From Silene latifolia (Eukaryota; Streptophyta; Magnoliopsida; Caryophyllales; Caryophyllaceae): DNA of 64,000 nt. Numbering within the stretch: position 1 is the stretch's first letter; each line of letters starts with the position of its first letter. The DNA lies in the NCBI RefSeq assembly GCF_048544455.1, contig NC_133526.1:1070001-1134000 (forward strand). Direction: 5' to 3'. The notes beneath the pieces are model-generated. The model was not told the origin of the DNA, ran no database searches, and saw nothing but the letters and a program-made list of their open reading frames with translations. Shown in pieces: positions 45,809 through 58,510 of this stretch. A program made the position numbers and the translations under genes.

Positions 45809-47440
45809 TTTGTTGAAAGTTGATTTCGGAAAGTAAAAGAACTTGGATTTTAGACATTTAGTGATGGTTATTGTCTTATTCGTTTTAGTTGAATGTGGAT
45901 TCATATTGTGGGACCTAAAGGCTTTTAGTTTGAGACTTTTAAGTACAAGCAGGGCCAAATACTTGGGTGCACTTTCATTGGAAAAAGATCATTGTATGAC
46001 GGTTTGAAATTCATCTCAAAACTTGTTTTGTGCTTTTTAAAATTAAGATTTTCAACATATTGAAACGAACAAGTATCAGCTTTGTTTCTCTTGTTCATGA
46101 TTGAGACTAACACAGAAAAAGTAGGCTTACGAAGACAGAGATGAAGAAGAGAGTAAATTTAGAGGGAATGATTGAATTGCAGAGAAATGTTAAAGCTGAT
46201 TTTATAACTTGGAGATGAGATTGAGAAATTAGGAAATTAGGGATTTGTAGTTTGGATTTTGGAAAGTGTTCGAGTTATGGCGGTGTTTTGTGTGTTCGTC
46301 TAACGGCAAACTCCTACTGCTTTACCTTTGTGTGTGTTTTAGCTGCAATAGTAAACGCATCTTCTTTTAATTGTTTCTTAGTTCGGAAAAAAATGGAATT
46401 TCCATTACCATTGTATAGACCTCTCAAACGGGTCGGGTCCTGGGTCGGGTCAGAATACGGGCCATGGGTCGGGTCAGGGTCAGAATACGGGTCAAGAAAT
46501 AATTTTTAACGTCTTTTTAAAACGATTTTTTTAATTTACAAAATTATTTTTTAAAAAGTAAAATATATTTAAAATTATTATTTTAATCATATTCATCATA
46601 TACAATAATTATATTGATATAATTATTAAAATAAAGTTTTTTAATAATTATTTTATTATTAAATATTATAAAAGTTATATAAAATTGACTTTTTGGTTGA
46701 ATTTTTAATTTTAAGTAATAAAAAATAATTTTTTAACTATATTTTCAAATATTAATATTTTTACTAAAATTCATGATTTACCCTTGACCCAACGGGTCGG
46801 GTCTCGATCCTAAAATAACGGGTCATTTCGGGTACGGATCAAACGAGCCGCGGGTCGAAAAAACCGGGTATGTAACCCAAAAAAACGGGTCGGGCAGGTC
46901 GGGTTTTCGAGTCGGGTCGAATTTTGACAGGTCACAGATCAATGCAGTTAGTGTAACCGATATAGCAGCACTACTTTCTGGCTGTTCAGAAGGTCATCAA
47001 TGCTGTGATTATGTGATTGATGAGGGTCTCATCCCCGAAGGCAATTGAATTTTTTTTTCCCGATTTTTTGCGTAACCCAGGTTCCAGACTAACACGACAT
47101 CCTTTAGGATGAAAATGTTGTTTTTTAGGACATCACAACGCAAGACTAACACATTGTTACTACGCAAGACTAACACAACATCACAACGCACTTTGCAGGT
47201 TATCTCATTTAATTGAAGATTTCTTCTTTGGCTATTTTACATATTTTAAAGGGCGGGAACGACTATAAACATGTTTATGCTGTTATGAGCTTTTTAAAAA
47301 ATTAAAGAGGAACTTACTATGCTCATAATCACTTCTATTTGTGTGTCAGGCCCTGGAGAAGCAAAGAGGCTTGTCAAGGAGGAAACATTAATTCATCGTG
47401 CTGAAATTGAGAATTTTTATTTTTTGAAATATTAGATCTA
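45809..47440. other. 3' flank of copy D, including a GGGTC element and exon-like pieces
   Basis: It matches the 3' flank of block B to about 47410. The GGGTC-rich element is at 46418-46933. After it, a plus-strand piece reads SVTDIAALLSGCSEGHQCCD. A second, after GTGTGTCAG at 47350, reads GEAKRLVKEETLIHRAEIEN. They look like two exons of an ancient host gene, family not recognised. Block B has lost about 35 bp at the second piece and block A lacks it altogether, so D is the best preserved. Confidence 0.45.
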
Positions 47441-49408
47441 AACTAATCCTACTCCTACTACTGCATCTCTGCCTGTTTTCGTTCATCTGCTACCCTTTTT
47501 CGCCCACTTGCCTTCCCCTTAAAGAATGAATAGAGGTTGGGTTTTGTTGTCTGCCATCTTGAATAAACAAAGCCGGCCCAATTAATTGCTGAAATGCACA
47601 ACGGACAAAGGAGCTTCACCTGACATCAGTGACATGTCACAGCCCAAATGCAACTATCCATGTACGGAGTATTATTTGTTGGTGATTGGTCTTGAGATTA
47701 AAGGTTGACCTTGATTTCATCTTTTCATGGTTCATATTTGATTTTGTTGGTTCTTGATTCGCTTAGTTTATTCGGTTGCTAATCCGGTCGGTGGCTATAA
47801 AATAATGTAATGAAAGCAGTACTAAATCCCGACATATAATATAGATCGACGCAACTTAACATAACATCAATAAATATTATATTTTATTCCAAAATGAGTG
47901 AATAATTGCAAGTCGGGTAATGAATTAGACTAAATAAGAGACGAAATATGGGATAAAAACAAGTAAAATATTGTCGTATCATTGGCCCTTTGTTGAGTTT
48001 TGATAGTTTGGTAGCCGTCTTAGTGACGGGTTTATTGGTACTCCTTAAGTGTTTCGTGAGCCCATATACGCTATTATAGATTGCTCTTTTCAGAATTGGA
48101 TAGACCTGATCCTCGCCGTGTCAACTGTCAAGGGTTCTGAAATTATAGGTGTGGCGAGATCAGCTGTTTTTTCGTGTACGATGTTGTTTAATTGGTTTGC
48201 TTCTTTAACCGTGTTTTCCAGTGTTGTTGGTGGTTTGCGTTGGCCTCTTTTGGTTCGGCAGTCGAGGGTGAGTCCACCGGCATGGTTAGAGTTCCACTTT
48301 AATGGGTTTAGTTAGTCTTGGTTACACGCCAGAAGTGAACAGCAAGCATCTGGCTACTCATATGTGTATGCTCCAGATCTCCTTGCTGTGAGCAGTACTG
48401 TGTGATTATTCGGGGATCCATCATTTGGGCTGATGAGCTTACCTGATGAGCTTACTTGATATTACACACCCCATTTGATCAACTTGTCACCTAATAATTG
48501 GTCAATTGTTCTTCTTTTCTTGAATTCTTTTTATTTGTGCTAAAAATAAAGATAAACAGGTGACTGGAACATAGAAAATTGTATTTAAGAAACCTATATA
48601 CATAAAAATCTAAAAATAATTTCAAAATTTTATACTGTCTAATTTCGAACATTAATTTAAACATCTTAAGAGGACTACCTAAATCCCTAAAAGGTTTTAA
48701 TAACATCTAATCTATAATAGCAAAGGTTTTAATGGACACCGAGTAGTCAATATTAACTCGGCTTGACAGGTTAAGTTCTCAATCGAGCCAAGCAACATTA
48801 ACACAGCTAGCATGACAAGTTAATAAGTTCTCGAGTTGAACTCGATCGCAAGAGGTGTCTCGTCTCGTTCACTCTATTTCACAAATGCGTAAAAACTCAA
48901 TCTACAATCTGTTGTCAAATATATTATCCGCCTTAGTTCTCAATTCTTTTTTAATTTTTATGTTATATGTCCTAGAACATTTACCTTTTATCTCCTCTAA
49001 TAATTTTACCAACTAAACAAGTTAACGAATATACCAATTTTTGTGACTTTGATCAAGAAATTTACCATGGGGATGTCAATAAAACACAAATAAATATAAC
49101 CTAGATGCTGGGCTAGCACACTTAAATATGGGCAACTGGCAGGGTAATTGATGGATTTGAACTAGACCTGGCAAACAGATCGGGTCGTATCGGGTTCGGG
49201 TTCGTGTCGCATGTAAACGGGTCACAATCCCTCCAACCCAAACCCGACCCAATTAAATCTCGTGTCGTGTTCGTGTCGACCCACTTACATAAATGGGTCA
49301 TAAGGCCTCAACCCTAACCCGTTAATTTCGTGTCGTGTTTTCGTGTCACGTCCATAATTTGAAAGTTTAAGTATATTTATATAATGGATCATCCGATTCA
49401 AGAAGTAG
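47441..49408. other. Spacer before block P2
   Basis: No supported gene. A plus-strand frame at 48049-48315 ends SPPAWLEFHFNGFS, weakly like the start of a LINE RNase H domain. Positions 48470-48715 repeat 14480-14700, and 48760-48900 repeat the CACAAATGCGTAAAAACTC module of 9690-14880. Positions 49165-49345 are GGGTC/GTGTCG-rich, related to the arms of the 7361 element. Confidence 0.5.
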
Positions 49409-49657
49409 GCACTTCAAAGTTAAAATTATAGCTTTTCGATTTTTTATACAAAACCGTCTTACATGTTACGCAAAACATATGTTTTTATAATTTCTTTTGA
49501 TAGCTATTCCGAAACGTAGAAAGGATATACGTAAAATTACGGAATAGTTTTAACATAAATTCAAAGGCAAACTATTCTACATGAAACTTATAGAACTTCA
49601 TATACCCTCTTGATACACATTTTAGTCCAACTGATTCCCAAATGAACAACACTTCAG

Positions 49658-51397
49658 TCACTCAAACTCACACCTTTCTTCGATCCTTACCCGAAACCCA
49701 CCATGCATCTTAGCCGTAAGATAGGGTACGTAAACCGGCTCAAACCCTTCCTCAGCCACAGGAACAACCTTAAACCTACTCAAAACACCTGCAACCACCC
49801 TCTTCATTTGCAAAAACGCCATCTCCTTTCCCAGACAAACCCTTGGCCCACCATGAAACACCGGGTATGAATATGGGTCACGAGGCACAAACCTCCACTT
49901 CTTCTCCACTCCATTTTCCGTTTTCTGGAGCCACCGCTCTGGTCTGTACTTTGCCCAATCTGGACCCCACAACTTCTCTAGTCTTCCCATTGCATAAGGG
50001 TGGTACGTCACCCATGTACCTAGTGGCAGAGCCAGAATTTAAAGTCAAATATTAAAACATACTGTATATCCAAAAAATATACGGAGCCGATTTAGAAATA
50101 CAATAGAATAACTAACAAGTTCGAAAAAAAATTCAGATTTTTCATTGCATAGCGGCCATGTTAAGCCCCCTCGCCAGCCATTGTACGTACCTTTTTTGAC
50201 CCGCATCCCGTCTGGCAAGACATCGTCAGAGGTCGCTTCCTTAATGTCCACCGGCACCGGAGGAAATAGACGCATGCTCTCACATAACGCCGCATGGGTA
50301 TAAACCATGTCTTTTACTTCTTCATATGCAGTGGAATTTAAATGCTCTGTTTTATTCCCCTGTTTTCCTCTGTTTTGTAATACCTCTTCTAGTATCTGCT
50401 GTTCAGCTTGTTTGTTCTTATGTACAAGCCAAAAAAACCATGTTAATGCAGCCGATGTCGTATCTCGGCCGGCAAGGAGGAAGCTTATAACGATATCAGT
50501 CACGAACTTCTCGTCCGAGTGTCCTGATTTGAGAAACCTTGATAGTAAATCCTCCGAATTTTCCGAGCTTTTCAAAATAGTTTCTTTCTTTTCCTTGACA
50601 ATTGCCAAGGCAAATTGCCTTACTTTAGAAACAGCTTCTTTGAGTCTTTTCTCAGACCCAATATTAAGAAACTTAGAAGTTTTCCAAACAATCGGAAAAA
50701 AGGAACGAAATCTCGCTGTGCTGATCATTGTAGCTTCTTCATATGCTACAGCAAATTCCTGATTTGCTAAGGAAGGATCCAAGTATTCAGGATCATACCC
50801 AAAAGAAATCTTGCAAATATTATCGAAAGTAAACCTTTGTAATATGTCTTGAAGATCGAGGACTCTCCGATTCTTGGCTGCTTCTAATAGAAGCGGTACA
50901 AGTCGATTAGAGAGCTCGAAATCAACGACATTCTCGACAAATTTTCGCAACGACTTGTTCGTAAATTCGTGGCTAGCAACTTGCCTTTGGAATTTCCAAG
51001 CCTCACCCTCAACATTGAAGATCCCATCCCCTAGGAAGTCCCTAAGGACACTCCTATGGTAAAGGCCCTTTTGGTAAATATGGAACTTGGTCTTAAGGAT
51101 GTGTTCTACGACAATGGGATCAGCGGTTTGGATGCTCTTGAAACCGAATGGACGGTGGAGAACGAATGTGGAAGATGGGGAAGATATGAGGAGATTTGTA
51201 AGCCATTGGAATTTATCCTTTTGTTGGTTGGCCGCGATCAAATGACCGATAATTGGGTATGATTTGGGAAGATCTCCTTGGGTTGGAGTAGGGTTTTGTG
51301 TCGATCTGGACGACTTGTTTTTTGTGATGATAAATAGGAGAAGAAATGAAGGGAAGACGAGTAGAAATGGCAGCAAGAACTGGCCAAGTTCAACCAT
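49658..51397 (-). CDS. CYP94-family cytochrome P450, intact copy (P2)
   Basis: Minus-strand exons 51397-50191 and 50019-49658 join in frame to 522 aa. Features in order: N-terminal membrane anchor (residues 4-23), PKSYPIIGH hinge, I-helix oxygen-binding AGRDTT (309-314), helix-K ExxR ESMR (373-376), YRPERW, and heme loop FHGGPRVCLG with thiolate Cys464. THPYAMGR-type sequence and overall resemblance place it in the CYP94 family, ER enzymes that omega-hydroxylate fatty acids or oxidise jasmonoyl-isoleucine; the subfamily (A, B, C or D) cannot be settled by eye. Reading through the 171-bp intron gives a false 450-aa protein lacking the heme loop. It is divergent to the ACO homolog at 53840. Its P1 sister is broken, so this is the locus's working copy. 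Confidence 0.92.
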
Positions 51398-53839
51398 GGC
51401 TTCTGCAAAAAGTTTTCCAACATGATTAGTAGTATAATTAATTAACTTTTATATTAGAACAATATTGTAATTTAGTATACAGGCAACTTCTATGAAGTTT
51501 ACTAGTTTGAAATCTGGCTGACGTTTCTTACAATGTTTCATCTTGTTTGACAAGTATTCTCAGGAAGACAATTCTAAAGACTTGAACATGGAAAAGTCAG
51601 AAAACAAGCATGTAATCCTTTATAAAAAATGTAAGAATCAAATTTTGCATCATCAACGAAGTTTCCTAGTTGTTCGCGTCTCTTAAAAAAGGAGAAAATT
51701 AATTCGAGTGCTTGTCGTTTTCAAGATATTTCCTCACAAAAAGAGTGGTTGAAGCATATTTTGAAGTCCTAAAAACACCTCCCATACAGAAAATAAACCA
51801 GCAAAAAAAGTAATAGAAAAAAAAAATCTCATCGTGAACATGAGTTTGTTGAATGTCTATGAAGGGATATGACCGAAAATGTTCAGGACATCTGATGTAA
51901 ATGGCTTAACTTTAAAACGAACCTACGCTTGCAGGTTAACTCCCTAATCAGGTATTCCTATGCAGATAAAAACCATACCTTATTCCTCGTTCAACAAATA
52001 GCTAACTTTCAGTTTTCAAAAAACAAGTCACACAGATGACTACAAAAGAAACAAATCTGAAACACAAATCCCCTTCCACTTCCCCACCATTTATTGCATA
52101 GCACGTTGGCATACTAAAACACAATCGTACTCCGTAACATGTAAACAATTAGCTTAACAATTTTTTGATGAGATAATGAAGCTAAGGTTGGGGCCTGGGG
52201 TTGCACCTGCAATCCATGTGTAGATTAAGGCCTCAAATCCAATCAACTACCATTAAGTTTTGGTTCAAAATACGCCTCTCTGACAGTCCAATTTCTTAAT
52301 TACTGGGTGAACCATTCCAGGCTAGATAGACGAATACTAGAGATACATTAGACAGAACGTACCAGTTAACCAAAAGTTCTTCATCCATCCAGGTTGTTTC
52401 TTAAATCAATAGCGACATTGTCATTGGTCGTAACTTCGAGTAAAGGCCATAGATCATTAACCAGTATCACCTGCAGAAAATAGGAAAATCACACATCTTT
52501 TAAGTCTATCTGAACCTGAGTTCAAAAAACACATCCTTGAGATGTCCCCACTCCACAAAAAAAAAAATCTTAATTCCAATAGAATTAAAGTGGTAACTAA
52601 GAAATAATTAATAGACTTCGAGCTTGTCACTCTCGGGTAGCGGCAAAAAGATATTTACAGTAAAAAAAATAAAAATAAAAATTTATCACTGGACAATACA
52701 AAGAGTTCCAAGTTTATTCTCTTAAACTGATTACTATTCAATGTTTGAAGACGAAATTTTCATTTGATATTAATCCATAGAACGGGTTAAATCACATCCA
52801 CAAACCACAATGATGAAATAAATACTCCTACTTACTCGTTGAAGGGCTACCTATCTATGAAATTCATAAGAGGTCGTCTTTTCGAACTCCGGCTAGCTCA
52901 ATACCTTATAATTAGCATGGAACAAAAGCATGATGCTAATTCACACCTCAATAATGCTACTAGTCTTTATTAATTGCTTATCTGCCGGCCATCTTTTTTG
53001 GCACAGAGTAGTTAATCACTGCATGTAAAATAAGCCTAGTATTATAAGCAGCAAATACCACTTGCTTAATTATATACTCCCTTCGTCCCGGTCATTAGTT
53101 TACCTTTTGATTTTGGCACAAAAACCAAGGAAAGAGAAAGAGACCAGTTATTGGATGATAAGCGGATCAAAATTGAGTGTGGATGATCAAATTGTCCATC
53201 AAAGGCATTCCCAAAATAGAATCGTAAACAATTGACTAAGGACACCCTAAAATGGAATAGGTAAACAAATGACGAAGATGGAGGGAATACCAAATTTTGT
53301 GATATGCAAAGCGTCTTAAGCTAAATGCCAAGCTAGTTTGCACCAGGAAAAAAAAGTAAAGCTACATCACCAACTAATATTCCAATAAATTTGCAATGTA
53401 GTGTAAGATCCAACTACTCAAAACATATACTATGTTCAAAACTTATATATTAAAAATAGATTGAATATTAACCATTACGCGAAGTATCGTCAGTCGTCAC
53501 CACTAGAGCCTTTTCAATTGGCCATGCCGAATGCCGATATATATTGATAAGGCTATTTAACAAATATTGTCGATATTAGGCAACTACACCGTAATATTTA
53601 AACCACACAATGAACCACCTAAACATACATTATCTTACTTGCGACTGTAACAATATTATAATCTTAAGCCTAATCAAAGCCAATAATGTGCTAACCACTA
53701 TAAGAAAAATATTGCAATTTGATTAATTATAGTATTATACTACAGATGACCATCTTATATATAGCATGTTAGTCTTTGAGTTTCTTAGCAACTACTTCAA
53801 ATACTACTCTACAATATATCCCTTAGGGTTGTTGCTAAA
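51398..53839. other. Divergent intergenic region, P450 to ACO homolog (P2)
   Basis: Counterpart of 27299-29775, without the TS SINE. The shared Stowaway is at 53077-53287. About 30 bp at 51717-51745 are present here and missing in P1. No gene or RNA is recognised. Confidence 0.6.
53756..53763 (+). promoter_or_regulatory. TATA box of ACO-homolog copy 2
   Basis: TATATATA in the same context as the P1 copy, 77 bp upstream of the start codon. Confidence 0.6.
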
Positions 53840-55804
53840 ATGTCTACCCTTACTTTGAATATGAACTCCATGAGTCTAAATGACTCGAACTATAGTAAAG
53901 AAGAAGAGGTAACTAAGCTCAAAAATGCGAAAGCAACTGTGAAACATATGATGGATTCTGGTTTAACCCAAGTTCCGAAAATCTTCACAAACCAAACAGA
54001 GTTGTGGCAAGATGAATCAGTAGAGACATATAACCGGGACCTCAAAGTTCCGGTCATTGATCTTCGAGGTTTTGAAGGTGAAGGGAAAAGGAGGAAGCAG
54101 ATTGTGGCTGAAATTCTTGACGCGTCAAAAACATGGGGAATATTTAAGGTGGTCGGTCATGGAGTGCCTAAGGAAAGCATCAATGATATGCTTGAAGGTG
54201 TAAAAAAGTTCAATGAGCAACCCATGGAGTTGAAGACTGAGTATTACTCCCATGATCCGACCAAGAAGGTGCGGTATCACCTCTCTATTAATCCAATCTC
54301 ATTTGATCCGGTATGGAAGGACACGTTTTCGGCTCATTATGAGGATCAGCCTGTTGAGGATTCTGAGGCCTTTGTGCCGAGTATTTGCAGGTAACTTATA
54401 GTGATATATATTACTCCGTATTATATTGCTCCGTATTACATTAATAAGTTTGTGTTTATACATCTAAGTAAACTAACTTTGAGTCATCTAAGTTATCCCT
54501 AGCTAGAAATCCTAGTTCCGTCACTAGATTTACCAGACCCAAACTGATTGGATCCAAAACAGCACAGCATGACACAAAATGAAAAAGTTGAAACAAAAAC
54601 CTTTTATGGATAGGAGAATCAACTGACTGATCAAACTAGTAAACATTGACCGGAAGTGACCTGAACTAGCAAACTGAAATTACTCAAAAGTCAAACCCGT
54701 AAAGACCTGAGGCTTGCGAACCGGCCACTATCCCAATTCAGTATGAGCCTAATAACAAACATTGAATATGAAGGTTTCACTTACAACAACATTACCCTAT
54801 TATCTTAAAGACTCTCGTCTATAACGAGATAGGAGACCAGACATAAGCAAACTTCTCCAAATGATGTTACAGGAAATTGCTAGGAGCAGCACATATTGTT
54901 TTTAACTTTCAACAATATATAGCACTTGAGAATGTATATAAAACACCTAAATGATTTTTTACTTTCCTGCCAAAATTGCAGAAAAGAAATGTCAGATTAT
55001 GTGACATATGCGACTGAGCTGAAAGAGACGTTATCAGAGTTGATGTCTGAGGCATTGGGGCTAAGGAGTGATTACCTGAGAACAAGTGGATGCATAGAAG
55101 CTCGAAAGTTGGTGAGCCACTATTCTCCGCCATGTCCCGACCCTTCCTTGACCATGAGCACATCCAAGCATTCCGATCCTTTCTTCCTCACTTTTCTCGT
55201 CCAAAACAACATTAATGGACTTCAGGCTCACCATGAAAATCAGTGGATAGATGTGACTTTTGAGGATGATGCTATTTTAGTTGTCATCGGTGACTTGCTC
55301 CAGGTACTACCCTGAAATTTACACCCTTGTAATCTTCATTTTACGTTGTTTTGCAAAGTCTAAGGCTGCTAAAACGACATACAGAATAACAATTAAACAA
55401 AAAATCAAACATAGATATGTAGTTTTGTATGGAACTTAACAAATCAAAGCAAAGAGATGATATTTTGGAAGGACAAATGGGACATTTCAACATTTTCATC
55501 AGCCCAATGACTAATTAAAATGATGCTAATTACGGCTTTGTATGTGCAGCTTATTACCAATGATGTTTTCAAAAGTACAGTACACAGAGTAGTGCCCAGT
55601 ACCGAAGGACCAAGGTTATCATCTGGGGCCTTTTTCCTCCCAAGCACCAAAAATCATTCTAGGATTTATGGACCGATCAAGGAGCTCTATGAACACAATA
55701 ACGGTGCACCTGTTTACAGAGAGACGAGCTTTATCGAGTACATCAAAACATTTCCAAGAAGGGGTCCTTGTGGTTATAAAACCCTTTCTAAATTCTGGGT
55801 TTAA
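53840..55804 (+). CDS. ACC-oxidase-homolog-type 2OG dioxygenase, copy 2
   Basis: Exons 53840-54390, 54982-55303 and 55550-55804 give 375 aa with the same splice sites and phases as copy 1. The catalytic residues are complete: His247-Ser-Asp249, His303 and Arg313-Leu-Ser315. Only a few substitutions separate the two proteins, for example Thr for Asn in the N-terminal EEEVTKL, Ile for Val in QNNING, and Arg for Lys in VYRETS near the C terminus. Both copies being open suggests either redundancy or recent duplication. The canonical iron site contrasts with the HxN proteins of the A/B/C family in the same window. Substrate is unknown. Confidence 0.92.
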
Positions 55805-56369
55805 GTTTTATGTCTCTCTTTATGTTCACATACATCAGTCTCTCGGTGATGAGGTCTGTGTTATTGTAAGCCTATAATAAGTTGGAAAACCGTGTATTTT
55901 ACTTCAATATGCAACGTTGTACTAAAAGAAGACGACACCTTACATCATAATCAAAGATTTGTACAAATTAATGCAGAAAACAATGTCGAAACTCTCGATT
56001 AATAAAAACTCATGTTTCATTTGATGTTATTCAACACGAACCTGTCTATGCATGGTAAGACCTTGCTAATGTAAGAGCTAACTTGTGTATGCATGGTAAG
56101 ATCTTGCTACCATAGGGTAATGTAGAACTAAAAAATCACGATAACTCAACCAGTGGCGGAGCTAGGATTCAAAGTGCAGAGGATAGAACATGGCTAAAGT
56201 CTTGAAAGTTCTATAGGGTGAATCATTAATACAATAGAGGACGACAATAATCCTTTGAACTTGATTTCAGTTTAATTTAGCTCACTGTTAGTTTCAGACT
56301 TTCAGTCGAATGGAATAGGGCCTACCTTTGAAAAATTAATCAGAAATGTTAAACCGTTAACTAATAAAT

Positions 56370-56597
56370 ACAACAACATTATCCTAGTGTCTCAATGGCT
56401 CCCGCAAATTGCAGGGTAAGGAGGGGTCAGATGTACGTAGCCTTACCCTTGTGTTAGCAACACAAAGAGACTGTTTCCGAATGACCTATGATGAAAATTG
56501 CGTCGAGAACCACATCGAAGGACCGCTACTTCACAAAAGAAAGAAGCGCAACCACTTTAGTGAGGCATTTTGATTTATTCCATTATAATCCATAACC
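56370..56597 (-). mobile_element. Au-type SINE, apparently full length
   Basis: On the minus strand the body contains GGAAACAGTCTCTTTGTG, GGGTAAGGCTACGTACATC and TTTGCGGGAGCC-like sequence, ending in AATGTTGTTGTA. A perfect 19-bp TSD AAACCGTTAACTAATAAAT lies at 56351-56369 and 56598-56616. P1 has the empty site near 32240-32255. Confidence 0.88.
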
Positions 56598-57581
56598 AAA
56601 CCGTTAACTAATAAATCATATCATATTTTTCATTGTTAAGAGGGCGGTGGCCCTTAGTAGCCCCCTCGCTCCACCACTAGATTAAACGGTTCAGCCTATT
56701 TGAAACAACACAAACCCTAACTCTTCTGTATCAAAGTGATAATCCCATTCCAAATTCAGACTCTATATTTATCAAAAGATGCCAACTTTTATAACCCAAA
56801 TGCTAAATAATCATAACAATAGTAGTATAAGTGTATAACACAACCAACCAATTACCAACAAGTATCAAATAATGCATATTCAACGCAATACATCATCCCA
56901 GATCAATACTTGCAATTCAACAGATCCACAATAAACAATTTCCCTTTCCGTCATAATTATTTGTTTAACTTTGATTAAAATACCCATCACAACGAATATA
57001 AAAGTAAACAAATGATCGGGATAGAAGAAATATACTGTTTGTTGTAATTCCACAATGCTGCATTTAAAAGAAACCCAGCAAACCTAATTGAATACAATTA
57101 AAGAAGGAGTAATCATATACTCACCCAGTCACCCCATTCCTTTCATTAACACCTTCGATTAAAATACTTCTTACACGTAATAAAAAAAGGTAAACAACAA
57201 ATGCATAAGACGGAAGCAGTGTACAAAAATGTCTATAATGTCGAATGTGAGACCGTCTCGTATAAGAATCGAGTACCTGGGTGGGGAGCTCGTAGATTGA
57301 CCAGAATACGCCGACTACATGGAGAAAGAAAGTGTAGAGTCTTAGAACGGGGACATGGTCTTCCACTTACGCCCCGTTCATTTGATCCGTAATTTTGCAT
57401 TTCCGCTCTTTTGACTTATTTAAACTTATAATTTATACGGTGTTAAACCTGGACTAACTTGAATGGATATGTTAAAAACCATAAACCCGCTCTGACTTGT
57501 TTGATGAAGTTGAATATGACTTTATCGCTCCTTGGTTCCTTGCTACAACTTGTTTAAATAAACGGTATTGACTTGTTTTAT

Positions 57582-57767
57582 CAGTTAGTCTTGCTTGTGA
57601 CGGGCTAATCCCGTCACAAGCTTGTGACCTCTCACAAAAAGGGAGGGGGGACAAGGTGGGGCACCCCATGTGCTTCCCCACTCACCTTTCTATGGGTCAT
57701 TTGTGAGAGGAAACGATATCCGTCACAAGTTTGTGACGGATATCGCCGTCACAAATGAGAATTTGTG
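57582..57767. mobile_element. Mutator-type MITE with perfect 9-bp TSD, TTGTGACGG arms
   Basis: Flanked by TTGTTTTAT at 57573-57581 and 57768-57776. The left end is CAGTTAGTCTTGCTTGTG then ACGGG; the right end, on the minus strand, is CACAAATTCTCATTTGTG then ACGG. P1 has the empty site near 33445. It is the type copy of the family seen in pieces elsewhere in the window. Confidence 0.88.
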
Positions 57768-58510
57768 TTGTTTTATATAAGTTTGATTTTGACTCAAAAT
57801 ATAATTTCATGGTGGTTGGTCTAAAACTAACTTGTACATGCAAATAATTAGATAATCAAATAACAAAATACACAAATCCATAAACGACTCTAAATTAGAC
57901 TCCGAATATAAAAACAAACGCAAAATGAACAAGATTCTAATTATTCACTCACTTCTAAGACGACAAGATTTAGCCCACCTACAAATATATGCAACACAAT
58001 TATTAAGCTCAAATTAATCATTTGCCAGGTCTATAAAATCAATCTTTATTGCTCAACACAAAAACCATAAAGTCAATGTTGATACTCGAATCCAAACAAT
58101 TTGGCTCCAATTTGACCCAATTCAGAACTTATACCTTACATAAACCTAAGTGCAAACAAATTTGATCCAATTTATCTGAAATCATGACTTATGCTTGAAC
58201 TCGTTCTAACTTGACCCAAATCATAACTTATGCATAAACTTTGACCCACCTAAATCCAAACAATTTTGCTAATTTTGCTCACTTACAAGTTAGCAGAACT
58301 TATACCCGAACCCAACCAACCCAGATCTAAACATTTTTTATCCAATTTGACCCAAATTAGAACTAGTGCTCATACTCGAACTAAATTCAAACAATTTTGA
58401 TCCAATTTAACCCAAATCATAACTTATGAAAAAAAAATTGACCAAAATCCAAACAAAGTTGCAGTTTGATCCAAATCAGAAATCATACCCAAAATAAACC
58501 CAAATCCTAA

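Larger units (their letters stand above)
49409..58510. repeat. Duplicated block P2 (paired with P1), interrupted at its right end
   Basis: Second copy of the CYP94 / ACO-homolog block. Gene order, orientation, intron positions and intergenic sequence match P1. The match continues to CCCAAAATAAACCCAAATCC at 58489-58508 and is cut by the LTR element at 58511. The continuation, which in P1 leads to INDH exon 1 about 320 bp further, would lie beyond the element and outside this window. Confidence 0.9.
55805..58510. other. Intergenic region after ACO homolog copy 2
   Basis: No supported gene. It matches 31778-35035 apart from insertions. It holds the Au SINE (56370) and the MITE (57582). The degenerate 75-bp CCAATTTGACCC repeat occupies about 58080 to the LTR. 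Confidence 0.6.

Noticed and set aside
50045-51397. A 450-aa P450 read without splicing
   Set aside because: The last 47 residues are intron; splicing at AAG|GTACGT and CTAG|GTACATGG restores the full heme domain.
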